The notes under the pieces: generated by a model
Told to the model about the DNA's origin: nothing
What the model saw: only the letters and a program-made list of their open reading frames with translations
Databases searched by the model: none
Shown: positions 4,968 to 6,055 of the stretch, piece by piece
How positions within the stretch are numbered: the first letter of the stretch is position 1
Layout: each line of letters begins with the position of its first letter
From: an uncultured Lachnospiraceae bacterium
GTDB lineage: Bacteria; Bacillota; Clostridia; Lachnospirales; Lachnospiraceae
Direction: 5' to 3'
Length of the DNA: 6,055 bases
Assembly: GCA_902797785.1 (NCBI GenBank)
Contig: CADBUD010000193.1
Coordinates: 1 to 6,055 of the forward strand
Position numbers and translations under genes: made by a program

Positions 4968-5071
4968 AAAATTGCCCTTGATTGGTGAAAAATTCCATGT
5001 AAATGTGGAATTTATTATATCATAAGGGCAATTTTTTTTCAATGAGCAAGTGCGGAAAAAAGTATGCTTTT
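4942..5071. mobile_element. candidate miniature nested inverted-repeat element (about 130 bp)
   Basis: Three inverted repeats nest concentrically. The outer pair, 4942-4962 with 5051-5071, matches at 20 of 21 positions. The middle pair, 4967-4979 (aaaaattgccctt) with 5024-5036, is perfect over 13 bp. The inner pair, 4990-4997 (aaattcca) with 5006-5013, is perfect over 8 bp. An 11-nt direct repeat ggtgaaaaatt occurs at 4963-4973 and 4984-4994. No protein is encoded. The layout resembles a MITE or palindromic repetitive element, and it sits where the YqaJ gene is cut off. Family and target duplication cannot be determined from one copy. Confidence 0.5.
4967..5039 (+). terminator. possible terminator formed by the middle inverted repeat
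   Basis: The 13-bp stem 4967-4979 with 5024-5036 ends in an eight-T run (5032-5039), and a smaller hairpin fills the loop. On the plus strand this could stop transcripts leaving the YqaJ remnant. The loop is long (44 nt), so it would be atypical. It may instead simply be part of the repeat element. Confidence 0.35.
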
Positions 5072-5270
5072 ATGTCATAGCCGTAACGCTTCATATTGGT
5101 TTTTCCTGCGTTTTTTGTGAGTGGAGCTGTAACGTGGAATTTGTTGCGCAGGGGGGATTTATTGGTAAGGAAATAAAGATGGGAGGAAGGAATATGAAAA
5201 AACAAGATTATGGTTAGTCTGGAAGTTGATTGGGTTTCGAAAAATATTAAATTGTATGGGAGGAAAAGAA
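5072..5270. other. non-coding spacer before the LRR gene
   Basis: No gene is supported here. It contains a 6-bp inverted repeat (cctgcg 5105-5110 with cgcagg 5147-5152, 36-nt loop) and a seven-codon ORF at 5194. I find no convincing -35/-10 pair. A minus-strand open frame (5020-5205) crosses it but lacks a ribosome site and family resemblance. Confidence 0.4.
5194..5217 (+). other. seven-codon ORF with a strong ribosome site
   Basis: GGGAGGAAGG (5181-5190) precedes ATG 5194 at good spacing, and the frame encodes MKKQDYG followed by TAG. It may be a leader peptide for the LRR gene starting at 5271, or the broken start of a lost gene. Too short to judge from sequence alone. Confidence 0.25.
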
Positions 5271-6055
5271 ATGATTAAAAAAATGATAAAAATGATGCTG
5301 ATTGTATGTGTGTGTGTCGTGGGAGTTGGCTTGATTATGCCAGAGGAGGCATATGCAGATGAAGTTTCGGGATTTTGGAAGTATAGCATAAATGATGATA
5401 ATACAATAAGAATTGTAGGTTATACAGGCGCAGAATCGCATATTAAAGTACCGGCAAAGATCGCAGGAAAAAAAGTTACATCTATAGCAGGATATTGGTA
5501 TCAACCTACATTTAAAAATAATACAAAATTGTTATCTATTACGTTTTCATCTAATATGCGTTACATAGGAAAATCTACGTTTGAAGGTTGTACAGAATTA
5601 AAAAGTGTTTCTGGATTTGAATACATATCGAAAGTAGATGATTGTGCTTTTTATGGGTGTTCAAATTTGACATCCATCAAATTTGGAAAAGATTTAACAG
5701 ATATTCCCAATAGATGTTTTGCTTATTGTACTAGTTTAAAAGATATATCGTTTACATATGTAAAAAGTATTGGTACAAGTGCTTTTAGAAATTGTGACAG
5801 TATTACTTCTGTTGCATTGGCTTCAAATTTCCGGTGTTTTGGATATTATGACAGTGATGATGGTTGGGTAAGTGACTCTCTTTATGGTGGTGCATTTGAA
5901 GATTGTGATAATATAAAATCTGTTTCTATTGGTTCTGGTTCCGGACTCTATAGAATATCAGCATATGCATTTAAAAATTGTAAAGCATTGAATTCTGTGA
6001 CCCTGTCTAATGGGGTGGTAGAGATTGATGATGATGCATTTTGGGGCTGTGATAG
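5271..6055 (+). CDS. secreted BspA-like leucine-rich-repeat (LRR_5) protein, 3' end beyond the window
   Basis: The first 261 residues are visible and the frame is open at the right edge. ATG 5271 has GGGAGG (5258-5263) 7 nt upstream. Residues 1-29 are a classic signal peptide: lysine-rich start, hydrophobic VCVCVVGVGLIM core, and cleavage site AYA before DEV. Residues 30 to about 95 form a leader segment with a VPAKIAGKKVTSI strand typical of LRR_5 proteins. Repeats with the core AFxxCxxLxSI follow, with Phe/Cys pairs at 104/107, 127/130, 150/153, 172/175, 209/212, 234/237 and 257/260. Spacing is 22-25 residues except for one longer unit (172 to 209) holding an insertion (YYDSDDGWVSD). BspA-type LRR proteins act at the cell surface in binding host or bacterial partners; the ligand here is unknown. 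Any wall anchor or other C-terminal domain lies outside the window. It is AT-rich, unlike the DUF932-YqaJ segment. Confidence 0.92.
   Translation, partial: MIKKMIKMMLIVCVCVVGVGLIMPEEAYADEVSGFWKYSINDDNTIRIVGYTGAESHIKVPAKIAGKKVTSIAGYWYQPTFKNNTKLLSITFSSNMRYIGKSTFEGCTELKSVSGFEYISKVDDCAFYGCSNLTSIKFGKDLTDIPNRCFAYCTSLKDISFTYVKSIGTSAFRNCDSITSVALASNFRCFGYYDSDDGWVSDSLYGGAFEDCDNIKSVSIGSGSGLYRISAYAFKNCKALNSVTLSNGVVEIDDDAFWGCD

Noticed and set aside
4098..5042. Minus-strand open frame of 314 codons
   Set aside because: Its start is a TTG inside the repeat element, and it lies antisense to the DUF932 end and the YqaJ remnant. G+C-rich codon bias explains the long opposite-strand frame.
4935..5071. CRISPR array
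   Set aside because: There are only two direct copies of a 15-nt half-site with no regular repeat-spacer layout, and no cas gene.
5020..5205. Minus-strand 61-codon frame with a basic segment
   Set aside because: It starts without a ribosome site and crosses repeat arms. It could be a transposase scrap, but nothing in it is recognisable.

Overview
The window looks like an accessory stretch of a low-GC Clostridia genome, most probably a gut Lachnospiraceae-type Firmicute. The reasons are AGGAGG-type ribosome sites before most genes, AT-rich codon use, a BspA-like leucine-rich-repeat surface protein, and a DUF932 plus YqaJ gene pair of the kind carried by Firmicute phages and integrative elements. 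No genus can be named from this sequence alone.

Left block (1-1126): the possible 3' end of an upstream gene and a small helical hypothetical protein on + face an Xre-family repressor on - (338-634). The repressor is divergent from a small protein with ten cysteines (863-1126). An extended -10 promoter for the cysteine gene lies between them, and its -35 and spacer are covered by a near-perfect palindrome, the natural candidate operator.

Spacer 1127-1410 has no gene. It holds a weak and a better terminator hairpin, a perfect 14-bp inverted repeat whose arms each contain a DnaA-box match, and a short inverted repeat just upstream of the next operon.

Middle block (1411-3039): three tightly packed genes encoding soluble, highly charged, alpha-helical proteins of about 249, 114 and 177 residues. 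Their junctions are a 1-nt gap and a 1-nt stop/start overlap, so they are almost certainly one translationally coupled operon. I recognise none of them. This is the best candidate here for an undescribed system.

Right-middle block (about 3060-4916) is clearly richer in G+C than its surroundings: bases 3661-3720 have 38 G+C of 60, against 20 of 60 in 2341-2400. It carries an apparently structured 5' region, an intact DUF932 gene, a strong terminator, and a YqaJ-type recombination nuclease broken by an in-frame amber codon and cut off at its C-terminus. I read it as the remnant of a phage or conjugative-element module.

The broken end runs into a small nested inverted-repeat element (4935-5071). 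A short spacer with a 7-codon ORF follows, and the window ends inside a secreted LRR_5/BspA-like protein (5271 to the edge).
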